From contig CAZGQM010000016.1 in NCBI GenBank assembly GCA_964528055.1, forward strand, positions 12,305 through 76,304: a DNA stretch of 64,000 bases, read 5' to 3'. Shown one piece after another: positions 52,244 through 59,747 of this stretch (the stretch's first letter is position 1; every line of letters begins with the position of its first letter). Both the position numbers and the translations under genes were made by a program. Under the pieces are notes generated by a model, which had not been told where the DNA came from, did not search any database, and saw only the letters and a list, made by a program, of their open reading frames with translations. This DNA comes from Geoanaerobacter sp964528055. GTDB taxonomy: Bacteria > Desulfobacterota > Desulfuromonadia > Geobacterales > DSM-12255.

Positions 52244-52617
52244 AGACGCTTGTAATCATGTTGCTGGCGGTTACAGCCGGCACTGTCGGCGATATCCTCC
52301 TGGCCAAGGGAATGAAGGAGATGGGGGATCTTTCGGCAATGAATCTGCGCGGGATACTCAACGCCGCTTACCAGGCCCTCACAACACCGAAGCTTATCAT
52401 CGGCACTGCCATGCTTGCCATCTTCTTCTTTCTCTGGCTGGCTGTCCTCTCTTGGGAGGACCTCTCTGTCGCTCTTCCCATGCAGGCGCTGAACTACGTG
52501 CTGGTGGCCTTTCTTGCACAGTTTTTTCTGGGAGAGCATGTCTCCCCGTTACGCTGGGGTGGGATAGTGCTTGTCTGTATCGGTGTAATCCTCATCACCA
52601 AGAGCAGCAGTGCCTGA
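52237..52617 (+). CDS. EamA/SMR-like small transporter
   Basis: A 126-residue protein with four transmembrane helices: LAVTAGTVGDILLAKGMKEM at the start, a central PKLIIGTAMLAIFFFLWLA, the QALNYVLVAFLAQFFLGE segment and a final GGIVLVCIGVILIT. This is the half-size EamA/SMR (drug/metabolite transporter) form related to ArnE/ArnF-type flippases. It lies third in the hpnJ-hpnK operon, so it may move a hopanoid or hopanoid precursor across the membrane; that is inference from position. Confidence 0.8.
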   Translation: MVKTLVIMLLAVTAGTVGDILLAKGMKEMGDLSAMNLRGILNAAYQALTTPKLIIGTAMLAIFFFLWLAVLSWEDLSVALPMQALNYVLVAFLAQFFLGEHVSPLRWGGIVLVCIGVILITKSSSA

Positions 52618-52680
52618 AAACGTGACCGAAAAGTGACGATGAGCGTACGATACCAATAGAATTGCATTGTTATACTGAAG

Positions 52681-52725
52681 AAAATGCACCCAATGCCGAC
52701 ATGTAGCATTGGGTGCATTTTTTTT
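52681..52725 (+). terminator. Intrinsic terminator of the hpn operon
   Basis: Sixteen-bp perfect arms (52681-52696 and 52706-52721) with a nine-base loop; the right arm runs into eight T residues ending at 52725. The A-run on the left makes it potentially active in both directions. Confidence 0.93.
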
Positions 52726-52742
52726 GTGTTCTAGGAGCATAC

Positions 52743-54200
52743 ATGTCTGACAATGCTTTTCTCGGGGCGACTGAGCAGCCAAAGCGATTCGAATTCAAAA
52801 GACTTGGATATTATCTGATGATGGAGATATCGCCTGGCGGCCTTATCTGCGAGTGCACCTATGAGCCTTCACCGAGCGGTGCACCACTGGCGTTTGAAGA
52901 GCTGCAGAATTATCTGGCTCAGTCCAAAGTACGGGAAGGGATCAATGACGAGGCAATCAGCGAACTCCTTTCGGCTGCGACTTCACAGATTGCCCTCTTT
53001 GGACTCACCCTGGCTCACGGCATTCCGATGGTTCCCGGTGAGGATGGAGCAATCCAGCTTGCCGTATCAGATTCCCTGAAAACTGATAACCCTGAAGATG
53101 ATGAACTCTCGAATGTAGATTTTCGCATTATTCAGGAATTCCTCAATGTTGCACCAGGACAGCTGATCGGGACGATACTGCCCCCCGGCAAAGGTTCTCC
53201 CGGAAGAGGGGTGAGCGGTGCAGATATCCCGGCAAAGCCGGGCATGCCGCTGGATATAATACTTGGCCAGAACGTTAGGCTGGGGGACGATGGCTCTTCC
53301 CTCTATGCCGAAGCTGAGGGGCGAGTCTACACCAACGGTAAAGAGATTTCAGTGGAGGACATCTACACGGTCAAGGGAGATGTGGACTTCAAGGTAGGTA
53401 ACATTGTGTATAATGGATTTCTGGATGTCTCTGGAGATGTCCTGGATGGATTCACCATAAAGGCAACCAAGGGGATAAAAGTTCACGGAAACATCGGTGT
53501 ATGCGCCATAGAGAGCGAAGGCGACATCATATTCTGCGGTATGAACGGACAAGGTAAAGGGAGCATCAAGAGTGGCGGGAATATTGCCGCAAATTTCATT
53601 AATGACGTAATTGTCGAGGCAAAAGGTAATGTGACCGTAGAATCTGAGATCCGTAACTGCCTTATAAAGAGTTTAGGGTTTATACGGGTCAACAAAGGGA
53701 TGGTTTCCGGGGGCGAGTATGTTGCCCTTGCCGGACTGGAGGCAAACATAGTCGGGAGCAATTCATCCCTGCGCACCAATATCGTAGTTGGGGTGCATTA
53801 CAGTGACCAGGAAGAGCTCACATTCCTTTTCAACGAAATGAAGCAGCTTATCACCAGTTTCAATGCAAATAGACAGTCGGCAGATCACAAGGTCTTTGCG
53901 AAAGAGCGTTCATCCATTGCTGACCGGCTTCAGGAGGTGCGTTCTCGTAAGCATGCAGATAGCAACCCCAAGGTGAACATCAAGAAGGTCCTCTATGAAG
54001 GTGTCTGTATCACCCTAGCATCGCCCACCGAGGAGATCAAAGAGGCCAGAAAAGGGCCGATGTCGATCATAGAAAACACGATGGATGGGGGTTTCAGGTA
54101 CCTGAGTCTGACCGAACTGAATATCAAGGCAGAGGATATCGAACGAGCCTTTGTGCAACAGGGAGAGTTCTCGCGACGGAGATCTCTAGTGAAAAATTGA
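52743..54200 (+). CDS. DUF342/FapA family protein
   Basis: A 485-residue polymer-forming DUF342 (FapA) protein. A mixed N-terminal region is followed by a right-handed beta-helix (about 200-345) of short repeating strands such as GNIVYNGFLDVSGDVLDGFTI and GDIIFCGMNGQGKGSI, then a coiled C-terminal region. In deltaproteobacteria it is common near surface or motility genes, but its function is unclear. The start at 52743 has GGAG six bases before it; the upstream ATG at 52713 lies inside the terminator. Confidence 0.85.
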   Translation: MSDNAFLGATEQPKRFEFKRLGYYLMMEISPGGLICECTYEPSPSGAPLAFEELQNYLAQSKVREGINDEAISELLSAATSQIALFGLTLAHGIPMVPGEDGAIQLAVSDSLKTDNPEDDELSNVDFRIIQEFLNVAPGQLIGTILPPGKGSPGRGVSGADIPAKPGMPLDIILGQNVRLGDDGSSLYAEAEGRVYTNGKEISVEDIYTVKGDVDFKVGNIVYNGFLDVSGDVLDGFTIKATKGIKVHGNIGVCAIESEGDIIFCGMNGQGKGSIKSGGNIAANFINDVIVEAKGNVTVESEIRNCLIKSLGFIRVNKGMVSGGEYVALAGLEANIVGSNSSLRTNIVVGVHYSDQEELTFLFNEMKQLITSFNANRQSADHKVFAKERSSIADRLQEVRSRKHADSNPKVNIKKVLYEGVCITLASPTEEIKEARKGPMSIIENTMDGGFRYLSLTELNIKAEDIERAFVQQGEFSRRRSLVKN

Positions 54201-54234
54201 TGGCGTAAGAAGTGATGGAGGGATTTGCAACTGG

Positions 54235-54603
54235 TTAAGGTGTTGGAGCTATCACTAGTTGACGCCGGGTGAGTATGAAGACGAGGGGTTTGGTTTCTCC
54301 CGGCCTGGCGATATTGATCTGAATTTTAGTCCCAGCCTTGCCACGCAGCCTTCTATCAACCATATCATTAAATTTGCTCCCCTTTGTCTGTTTTCCGTCT
54401 ATGTGGGTTATGATGTCGCCGGCTTTAATGCCTGCCATATGCGCAGGTCCGCCGCGTATCAGTTGTTTCACCACGATGCGGCCATCGGCCCAGGGGGTAC
54501 CGTCTATCCCCACACCGCCAAATTGCCGCAAGTCCTCTGCAGCCATGGCCGTTGTTGCGACAAGCAACGAGTAAATTAGGTAAGTACGTATAAATCTGTG
54601 CAT
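54235..54603 (-). CDS. Small periplasmic PDZ-domain protein
   Basis: A 122-residue protein with an N-terminal signal peptide (cleavage after AMA near residue 21) and a single PDZ domain: KQLIRGGPAHMAGIKAGDIITHIDG is the ligand-groove region, as in DegP/CtpA-type PDZ domains. No protease domain is attached. It may bind C-termini of periplasmic proteins. The start is uncertain, since no good ribosome site precedes the ATG at 54603 and a TTG at 54627 extends the frame. Confidence 0.75.
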   Translation of the reverse strand: MHRFIRTYLIYSLLVATTAMAAEDLRQFGGVGIDGTPWADGRIVVKQLIRGGPAHMAGIKAGDIITHIDGKQTKGSKFNDMVDRRLRGKAGTKIQINIARPGETKPLVFILTRRQLVIAPTP

Positions 54604-54740
54604 GATCCGGTTTTCATGATACAGCAATGACAGGTAGTGTCAATTGCGGGATTTTACGGACGCATCTCCTGACGATAAGTATGATTGTGTACCAAGTTGC
54701 CTGTGTTACACTCTCCACATCATCATGAAAGGAGCGAGAG

Positions 54741-56126
54741 ATGGGAGGAAGAGTAAGGGTCGGAGACATACTTGGCACCGCTGATCCCGGCAGCTGCCTG
54801 GAGGTGGCCGGCTGGGTCAGGACCGTTCGGATTGGGAAAGAAGTAATATTTCTGGCGTTGAACGATGGGTCTTCGCTTGCGAGTCTGCAGATTGTCGTGG
54901 AGCCTGGACTTTCTAACTATGATGATGTCACGCGGATTGGAACGGGTGCAGCCCTTCGCGTACTGGGAACGTTGGCGCAATCGCCGGCATCCGGACAGAG
55001 GGTCGAATTGCTTGCCTCTGAAATCAACATTGTCGGTCATTCTGATCAATCGTACCCTCTGCAGAAGAAACGACACAGCTTTGAGTTCCTGCGTACCATT
55101 GCCCATCTCAGGCCACGAACCAATACCTTCTCCGCACTGTTTCGGATACGATCCGGATTGGCGCAGGCGATACATCGCTTCTTTGCCGAACGGCGTTTTC
55201 TCTATGTTCATACACCTATAATCACTGCTAACGACTGTGAGGGTGCAGGGGAGCTATTTCGTGTGACTACCCTCCCGATCGACAGGATACCACTGATGGA
55301 CGGTAAGGTGGACTATGGTGCAGATTTTTTTGGCTGTGAAACTGCTCTTACGGTGAGCGGTCAGCTTGAAGGGGAGATGTTTGCCCTTGCATTTACCGAC
55401 ATCTACACCTTTGGGCCTACCTTTCGTGCCGAAAACTCCAATACCCCCCGACATGCTGCAGAGTTCTGGATGATCGAGCCGGAGATGGCCTTTGCCGACC
55501 TTATGGCAGATGCCGCACTGGCGGAGGAGTTTCTCAGGTATCTCTGCCGCTTTGTACTTGAGGAGTGTGCTGAGGATATGGCCTTTTTTGATGAACATGT
55601 CGATACGGGGCTTATAGGGAGGGTTCTGAAGGTAGCCGAGTCATCCTTTGCCATAATGGATTACTCCGATGCGATCAGGCAGCTGGAGAGTGCGACTTCT
55701 TCGTTTATGTATCCTGTTGCCTGGGGACTTGATCTTCAGACCGAGCATGAGCGATATCTCACAGAGCAAGTTGTGGGTGGGCCTGTTTTCATAATAAACT
55801 ACCCAAGAGATATAAAGGCATTCTACATGCGACAGAACGACGATGGAAAGACCGTAGCGGCCATGGATCTACTGGTTCCCAAAATAGGGGAGATCATCGG
55901 AGGTAGCCAGCGTGAAGAGAGAGCTGACATGCTTGAGCAAAGGATGTGCCAGCTTGGGATCAAGCCTGACCTCCTCTGGTGGTATCTTGACAGCCGCCGC
56001 TGGGGGTCAGCTCCACATGCGGGGTTCGGCCTGGGGTTTGAGCGGCTTGTCATGTACCTGACCGGGATGGAAAACATCAGAGACGTGATTCCGTTTCCGC
56101 GTACGCCGCGTCACGCTGAATTCTAG
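54741..56126 (+). CDS. asnS: Asparaginyl-tRNA synthetase
   Basis: A 461-residue class II aminoacyl-tRNA synthetase that charges tRNA-Asn. The N-terminal OB fold (VAGWVRTVRIGKEVIFLALN) binds the anticodon. The catalytic core has TFRAENSNTPRHAAEFWMIE, the AsnRS motif-2 form (Asn-Ser after Glu distinguishes it from AspRS), and motif 3 GFGLGFERLVMYLTG near the end. AAAGGAG precedes the ATG. The length is normal for the family. Confidence 0.95.
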   Translation: MGGRVRVGDILGTADPGSCLEVAGWVRTVRIGKEVIFLALNDGSSLASLQIVVEPGLSNYDDVTRIGTGAALRVLGTLAQSPASGQRVELLASEINIVGHSDQSYPLQKKRHSFEFLRTIAHLRPRTNTFSALFRIRSGLAQAIHRFFAERRFLYVHTPIITANDCEGAGELFRVTTLPIDRIPLMDGKVDYGADFFGCETALTVSGQLEGEMFALAFTDIYTFGPTFRAENSNTPRHAAEFWMIEPEMAFADLMADAALAEEFLRYLCRFVLEECAEDMAFFDEHVDTGLIGRVLKVAESSFAIMDYSDAIRQLESATSSFMYPVAWGLDLQTEHERYLTEQVVGGPVFIINYPRDIKAFYMRQNDDGKTVAAMDLLVPKIGEIIGGSQREERADMLEQRMCQLGIKPDLLWWYLDSRRWGSAPHAGFGLGFERLVMYLTGMENIRDVIPFPRTPRHAEF

Positions 56127-56146
56127 ATAGGGTTTTGGAGGTATGT

Positions 56147-56431
56147 ATGTCGGATGCATTCAAGCAGGTCCTGCTGGTGTTTGTTTTCTTCGGGATTCCG
56201 GGGATTGTTGCAGCGTGGATTGCTTCCACCAAAGGGAGGACAATACTGGGGTGGTTTCTTCTCTGCTTTTTTTTTCCTCCGACGATGATGATGCTTATTT
56301 TTCAGGGCCCTCTGCGGGAAGTAGCCGGACATTACCGGCAGTGCCCTTCGTGTAGAGAGTTCCTCCCATGGAAAGCAATCGGATGCAAATATTGTGGGGC
56401 TGCACTCCTCACGAGTGAGGCAAACCGATGA
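56147..56431 (+). CDS. Small membrane protein with C-terminal zinc ribbon
   Basis: A 94-residue protein with two hydrophobic helices (VLLVFVFFGIPGIVAAWIA and ILGWFLLCFFFPPTMMMLIF) and a C-terminal CPSC ... CKYC zinc-ribbon pair. It follows asnS by 20 bases, with GGAGG before the ATG. The frame could begin at 56135 (TTG) but that would put the start inside the ribosome site. It overlaps the next gene by four bases. Function unknown. Confidence 0.7.
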   Translation: MSDAFKQVLLVFVFFGIPGIVAAWIASTKGRTILGWFLLCFFFPPTMMMLIFQGPLREVAGHYRQCPSCREFLPWKAIGCKYCGAALLTSEANR

Positions 56432-56901
56432 CTGATGCACAGCTGATAGCGGCTTACCGGCTGGAGCGGCATCCGGAGGGCGGATGGTACCGAGAGGTCC
56501 ATCGCTCAACCCATTCACTCGGCCTTCTCCACGGCTATCCAGGTGTCAGGGTGGCGCTTACAGCCATCTATTTCCTTCTGGAAAAAGGGGATTTTTCCAC
56601 ATTCCACAGGGTTAGAAGCGAGGAGGTCTGGCTGCATCTGGCAGGAGGGCCGCTGGAACTCGTAACTCTGGATAAGGAACCGGAGTTTACCCTTCTGAGT
56701 CCTATTGGTGGCGGTGGAGAGCCTTTGGCAGTGGTTTCTGCCGGTATCCTTCAGGCGGCAAGGCCTCTTTCCGGGTTCAGTTTCCTTGCCTGCATGGTTG
56801 CACCGGGCTTTGATTTCGCGGATTTCGAGATACCTTCCACAGATGAACTTCACCGCTCATATCCGAGCCATGTTGACCTGATTGGTCGCTACACCAGGTA
56901 A
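56428..56901 (+). CDS. DUF985 cupin protein
   Basis: A 157-residue cupin of the DUF985 family. LERHPEGGWYREVHRS (11-26) and AIYFLLEKGDFSTFHRVRSEEVWLHLAGG cut around 48-76 are the signature, with cupin metal-ligand residues FHRV and EEVW-H. The fold binds sugars or metal; the function is not established. Its ATG overlaps the preceding stop. A 9-bp inverted repeat (56890-56914) covers its stop codon. Confidence 0.88.
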   Translation: MTDAQLIAAYRLERHPEGGWYREVHRSTHSLGLLHGYPGVRVALTAIYFLLEKGDFSTFHRVRSEEVWLHLAGGPLELVTLDKEPEFTLLSPIGGGGEPLAVVSAGILQAARPLSGFSFLACMVAPGFDFADFEIPSTDELHRSYPSHVDLIGRYTR

Positions 56902-56937
56902 GCCGCCTGGTGTATGCCGGGATAAGGTGCTAATTTC

Positions 56938-56965
56938 AAAAGGCCTGTTGAGCAACAGGCCTTTT
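56938..56965. terminator. Bidirectional terminator between cupin and carbonic anhydrase genes
   Basis: AAAAGGCCTGTT (56938-56949) and AACAGGCCTTTT (56954-56965), 12-bp perfect arms with a four-base loop. A/T runs at both ends of the stem suit termination of the two convergent genes. Confidence 0.85.
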
Positions 56966-56976
56966 ACGTTGAGGCT

Positions 56977-57672
56977 CTATTTCTTGTCCATCAGTGATAC
57001 GATACCGTCGTCCAGGTCGTACTTGGCGGTAACGATCCGGAGTTTGCCTTCCTTTGCCAGCTTCGCAAGGATCGGAGATTGCCTTGTCAGATTGACTTTT
57101 ACCAGTTGGATATTCTCATTCACCACTTGTTCAACAAACTCTGCCTTGTCCTGGGAGGCAGGCTTTTGGGCGGCCTGAGCCTTTTTAAGCGCCGGTGCTA
57201 TGCCTTTCACGATGGAGCCGATGTTTCCTTCACCCTTCCCCTTGGAATCGACGGTTGCTTTCACCGCACCACATCGTTCATGCCCAAGCACCATGACGAG
57301 GGGGCTCCCAAGGTGCTCGGCAGCGTACTCTATACTGCCGAGAATAACCGGATCTACGACGTTGCCTGCAACCCTGACCACGAAGATCTCACCCAAACCT
57401 TCATCGAAGATCAGTTCAGGCGGCACCCGTGAGTCTGAGCAGGAGAGGATGATGGCGTAAGGGGTCTGGCTTCCTGAGAGCTCCTTGCGTGACTTAATGT
57501 CGCAGGTCTTGACTCCGGTCATCTGGTTGTCAACGTAGCGTTTGTTACCATCCATAAGCATTGTCAGGGAATGCTCGGGTGTGATCCCCGGTGCGGGTGA
57601 TGAAGCCAGTGCGCTCCCTAGGCAGAGTGCCCCGACGGCAAGCGCGCCGACTGCTGTAAAACTCTTCTTCAT
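56977..57672 (-). CDS. Periplasmic beta-class carbonic anhydrase
   Basis: A 231-residue beta-carbonic anhydrase with an N-terminal signal peptide (cleavage after ALA near residue 23), so it is exported. The zinc site is complete: C78 and D80/R82 in CSDSR, H131 and C134 in LGHERCGA, and VRVAGN between them. It interconverts CO2 and bicarbonate in the periplasm. It is a single-gene unit with a terminator just downstream. Confidence 0.93.
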   Translation of the reverse strand: MKKSFTAVGALAVGALCLGSALASSPAPGITPEHSLTMLMDGNKRYVDNQMTGVKTCDIKSRKELSGSQTPYAIILSCSDSRVPPELIFDEGLGEIFVVRVAGNVVDPVILGSIEYAAEHLGSPLVMVLGHERCGAVKATVDSKGKGEGNIGSIVKGIAPALKKAQAAQKPASQDKAEFVEQVVNENIQLVKVNLTRQSPILAKLAKEGKLRIVTAKYDLDDGIVSLMDKK

Positions 57673-57862
57673 GATGTAATTACCCCCTCAAGAATATTGT
57701 GTAATTTAATTAATATTTTGAATGGGAGACGTCAAGGCTTAATTGGCGGGTTTTTGCATTAATTTATTATTACAAAATGGTAATGTCAGGCCTTCTACAG
57801 GTGAATATAGTTGTAGAAGCCAGTTCTGAGCCGGTTTAACTGCTGAGATTATGGGTTTCTCC

Positions 57863-58366
57863 TCATTCCAACGTGTAAAGGGTATCTTCGTGCGCGGGGG
57901 GAACATATTTTCGTTTGAGCCCTTTGATGGCATCTTTAGTGAAGATGTTATCCATGCTGTCGTCGCCGAGCGCTTCGCCCAACTCCTCTTCGATCTTATC
58001 CGGGTCTTCTCCGCACTCCAGCCTACGTATAGCTTCATCAATGCCCGAACCGAGGTTCATTCCGGTTGCATCAGAGAGTTTTCGCATCAACCGGGCCATA
58101 TGCCGTGGGTCGTTTTCATCCATACCCTCCATCTCGCCGGCGAGACTCATCATCGCCTTTTCGAGTCTGGCTTCATCGATATCCGGCATCCCTTCTCCGG
58201 TCGGCTCCTCCTTGCGTCCTTTGGAGATGGCAAAATTTGAGACCTGGCGCTCCAGGTCTGGTTTCCTGCATTTCGGGCAGTCAGGCTGCTTGTCGGTGTT
58301 TATGCTGCGGGAGAGAAAGTTGAAGATGGTGTGACAGTCGCTACAGTAGAATTCGTAGATCGGCAT
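57863..58366 (-). CDS. FmdB-type zinc-ribbon protein
   Basis: A 167-residue protein with an N-terminal FmdB zinc ribbon: MPIYEFYCSDC (C8, C11) and CPKC (C30, C33). The remaining 110 residues are acidic and helical, longer than the simple FmdB regulator. The regulator role described for FmdB of Methylophilus is not established in general. The gene before it on the same strand is a YkgJ protein. Confidence 0.85.
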   Translation of the reverse strand: MPIYEFYCSDCHTIFNFLSRSINTDKQPDCPKCRKPDLERQVSNFAISKGRKEEPTGEGMPDIDEARLEKAMMSLAGEMEGMDENDPRHMARLMRKLSDATGMNLGSGIDEAIRRLECGEDPDKIEEELGEALGDDSMDNIFTKDAIKGLKRKYVPPAHEDTLYTLE

Positions 58367-58415
58367 CGTTAGCCTCCTGGTGGATTGATGATGAATAGAT
58401 GAAAACCATCCCCTG

Positions 58416-59141
58416 TCAGATCTGTCGATCCTGATGATCGGAAAGCATGGTCAGAAAGGGGTGTGCGAAGCCTTCACGATTAAGGAGGGAAAGCGTTGCG
58501 TCGTGACCTTTCTGGATCGTCTGAGACAGGTTGTGTTCGATCTCAAGATACATGAGAACCGGGAAATTGCCATACAGGGAGAATCCGAACTGCTCGCTCA
58601 TCTGTTGAGCCAGACCGCTCTCCATCTCCTGGCCGAATTCCTGCGTTGCGCCGACATAATGCGTTGGAAAGGCGACCAGAGTGCGGTCGAGGCTTTCCAT
58701 AAATGATTGCTTCTCCTCTCGCGGCATTTTCCCGAAGTCAGCACTGCACCAGCTGCTCTCCTTGGTAGCAAGGAGAGATCGGCAGGTAAGGGGGCGCTTT
58801 CCGTATGCTCCGCATGAACCTTCATCACTTAGGAGAGGGCAGAAGCCAAGCCGAACTCGATGCATCTTCAGAAACGATGTGAAATCCGATGCCTCAAGCA
58901 GCAGTGCCTTGAGGCGTAGAGCATGACTCCTTACCTTTGATGCCTGTTGTGCCGTCAGATCTTCGGTTGCGCATAATGCTTCCGTGAAGGTGCAATTGAC
59001 TACCAGAGAACAGCAGTTATAGCACCCCTTCGCACAGAAGATCGTTCCTTTGAGAAGTCTGTATCCGGCGACCCATGCTTCGATCTTCCGGTCAATAATT
59101 TCGTATTGCACAGAGGTCTCGGATTTCAGTCTGTTCCACAT
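58416..59141 (-). CDS. YkgJ family cysteine-cluster protein
   Basis: A 241-residue member of the YkgJ/UPF0153 Fe/Zn-chelating family. CAKGCYNCC (C36, C40, C43, C44), CPLLSDEGSC and RPLTCRS are visible and give the CxxxCxxCC pattern. The C-terminal half is helical. It is larger than the YkgJ protein at 39309. Function unknown. It lies 49 bases upstream of the FmdB-like gene on the same strand, so they may be co-transcribed. Confidence 0.85.
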   Translation of the reverse strand: MWNRLKSETSVQYEIIDRKIEAWVAGYRLLKGTIFCAKGCYNCCSLVVNCTFTEALCATEDLTAQQASKVRSHALRLKALLLEASDFTSFLKMHRVRLGFCPLLSDEGSCGAYGKRPLTCRSLLATKESSWCSADFGKMPREEKQSFMESLDRTLVAFPTHYVGATQEFGQEMESGLAQQMSEQFGFSLYGNFPVLMYLEIEHNLSQTIQKGHDATLSLLNREGFAHPFLTMLSDHQDRQI

Positions 59142-59226
59142 GTGAAAGGGTCCTTTGAGTGATAATTATTAAAATGTTACGGTATTTGTTGCGGTCAGGC
59201 AACAGAATCATGGTTTGGGGAATATT

Positions 59227-59254
59227 TTTGCATACAACAGTTGGAATGTATGAT
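59227..59254 (+). promoter_or_regulatory. Sigma-70 promoter of rpsU
   Basis: TTTGCA (59227-59232) and TATGAT (59249-59254), 16-base spacer, 84 bases upstream of the rpsU start codon. Confidence 0.6.
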
Positions 59255-59280
59255 AAGCTGCCGTATCTTTTAAGTTGACT

Positions 59281-59314
59281 AACCCCGGGGGCTTTGAAGG
59301 TTCCTGGGGTTTTT
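59281..59314 (+). terminator. Terminator-like hairpin in the rpsU leader
   Basis: AACCCCGGG (59281-59289) pairs with CCTGGGGTT (59303-59311), nine bp with one G-U, followed by TTTGTTT. It lies between the predicted promoter and the rpsU start, so it may attenuate the rpsU transcript. Confidence 0.6.
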
Positions 59315-59337
59315 GTTTACGTATCAAGGGAGTTCCT

Positions 59338-59538
59338 GTGATAATATCGGTTCAAGCAAATGACATAGAGAAGGCTTTGCGCGAACTCAAACGGATGCTT
59401 CAACGTGATGGCATCCTTAAGGAGATAAAGAAGCGACGTTACTACGAAAAGCCTTCGGTCAAGAAGAAGCGCAAGCAGATTGAGGCCGAGCGCAGACGCA
59501 GAAAGGCGTTGCGTCAGAGGCGGCCTGAACGGGACTGA
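59338..59538 (+). CDS. rpsU: 30S ribosomal protein S21
   Basis: A 66-residue basic ribosomal protein. IISVQANDIEKALRELKRML is the S21 N-terminus, RRYYEKPSVKKKRK is the middle, and a long Arg/Lys-rich C-terminus follows. The start is GTG at 59338 with AAGGGAG upstream; the in-frame upstream codons would cross the leader hairpin. S21 takes part in mRNA selection during initiation. It is a single-gene unit with its own promoter, attenuator-like leader and terminator. Confidence 0.93.
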   Translation: MIISVQANDIEKALRELKRMLQRDGILKEIKKRRYYEKPSVKKKRKQIEAERRRRKALRQRRPERD

Positions 59539-59552
59539 CGCATGGACGCGAC

Positions 59553-59600
59553 AAGTGCATCATGAGTGGGCAGCATCGCCACTCGGTTCTAACTGCACTT
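59553..59600 (+). other. Paired structure in the rpsU 3' untranslated region
   Basis: An outer helix AAGTGCA (59553-59559) with TGCACTT (59594-59600) encloses an inner hairpin GAGTGG/CCACTC (59564-59569 and 59579-59584). It lies between the rpsU stop and its terminator. It could be a 3' UTR element or a small RNA; no known family recognised. Confidence 0.35.
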
Positions 59601-59614
59601 ACAGAGTAGTTGTT

Positions 59615-59649
59615 CACAAAAGGCCCCGTATTCGTCGGGGCCTTTTGTG
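59615..59649 (+). terminator. Intrinsic terminator of rpsU
   Basis: Fourteen-bp perfect arms (59615-59628 and 59636-59649) with a seven-base loop; the right arm contains TTTT after the GC core. Confidence 0.85.
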
Positions 59650-59683
59650 CGTAACCCACCCCTGATACAGAGGATGCATGCAT

Positions 59684-59726
59684 TAGAAGATGTTGTTAAC
59701 CAATAATGCACAGCAACTATCTTCTA
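59684..59726 (+). promoter_or_regulatory. Hairpin in the rhlE leader
   Basis: TAGAAGAT-GTTG (59684-59695) pairs with CAAC-T-ATCTTCTA (59714-59726), 12 bp with a one-base bulge, ending just before the AAGGAG ribosome site. DEAD-box helicase genes often carry structured, temperature- or helicase-sensitive leaders; this one is a candidate. Confidence 0.45.
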
Positions 59727-59747
59727 GCGTACAAACAAGGAGAATGA

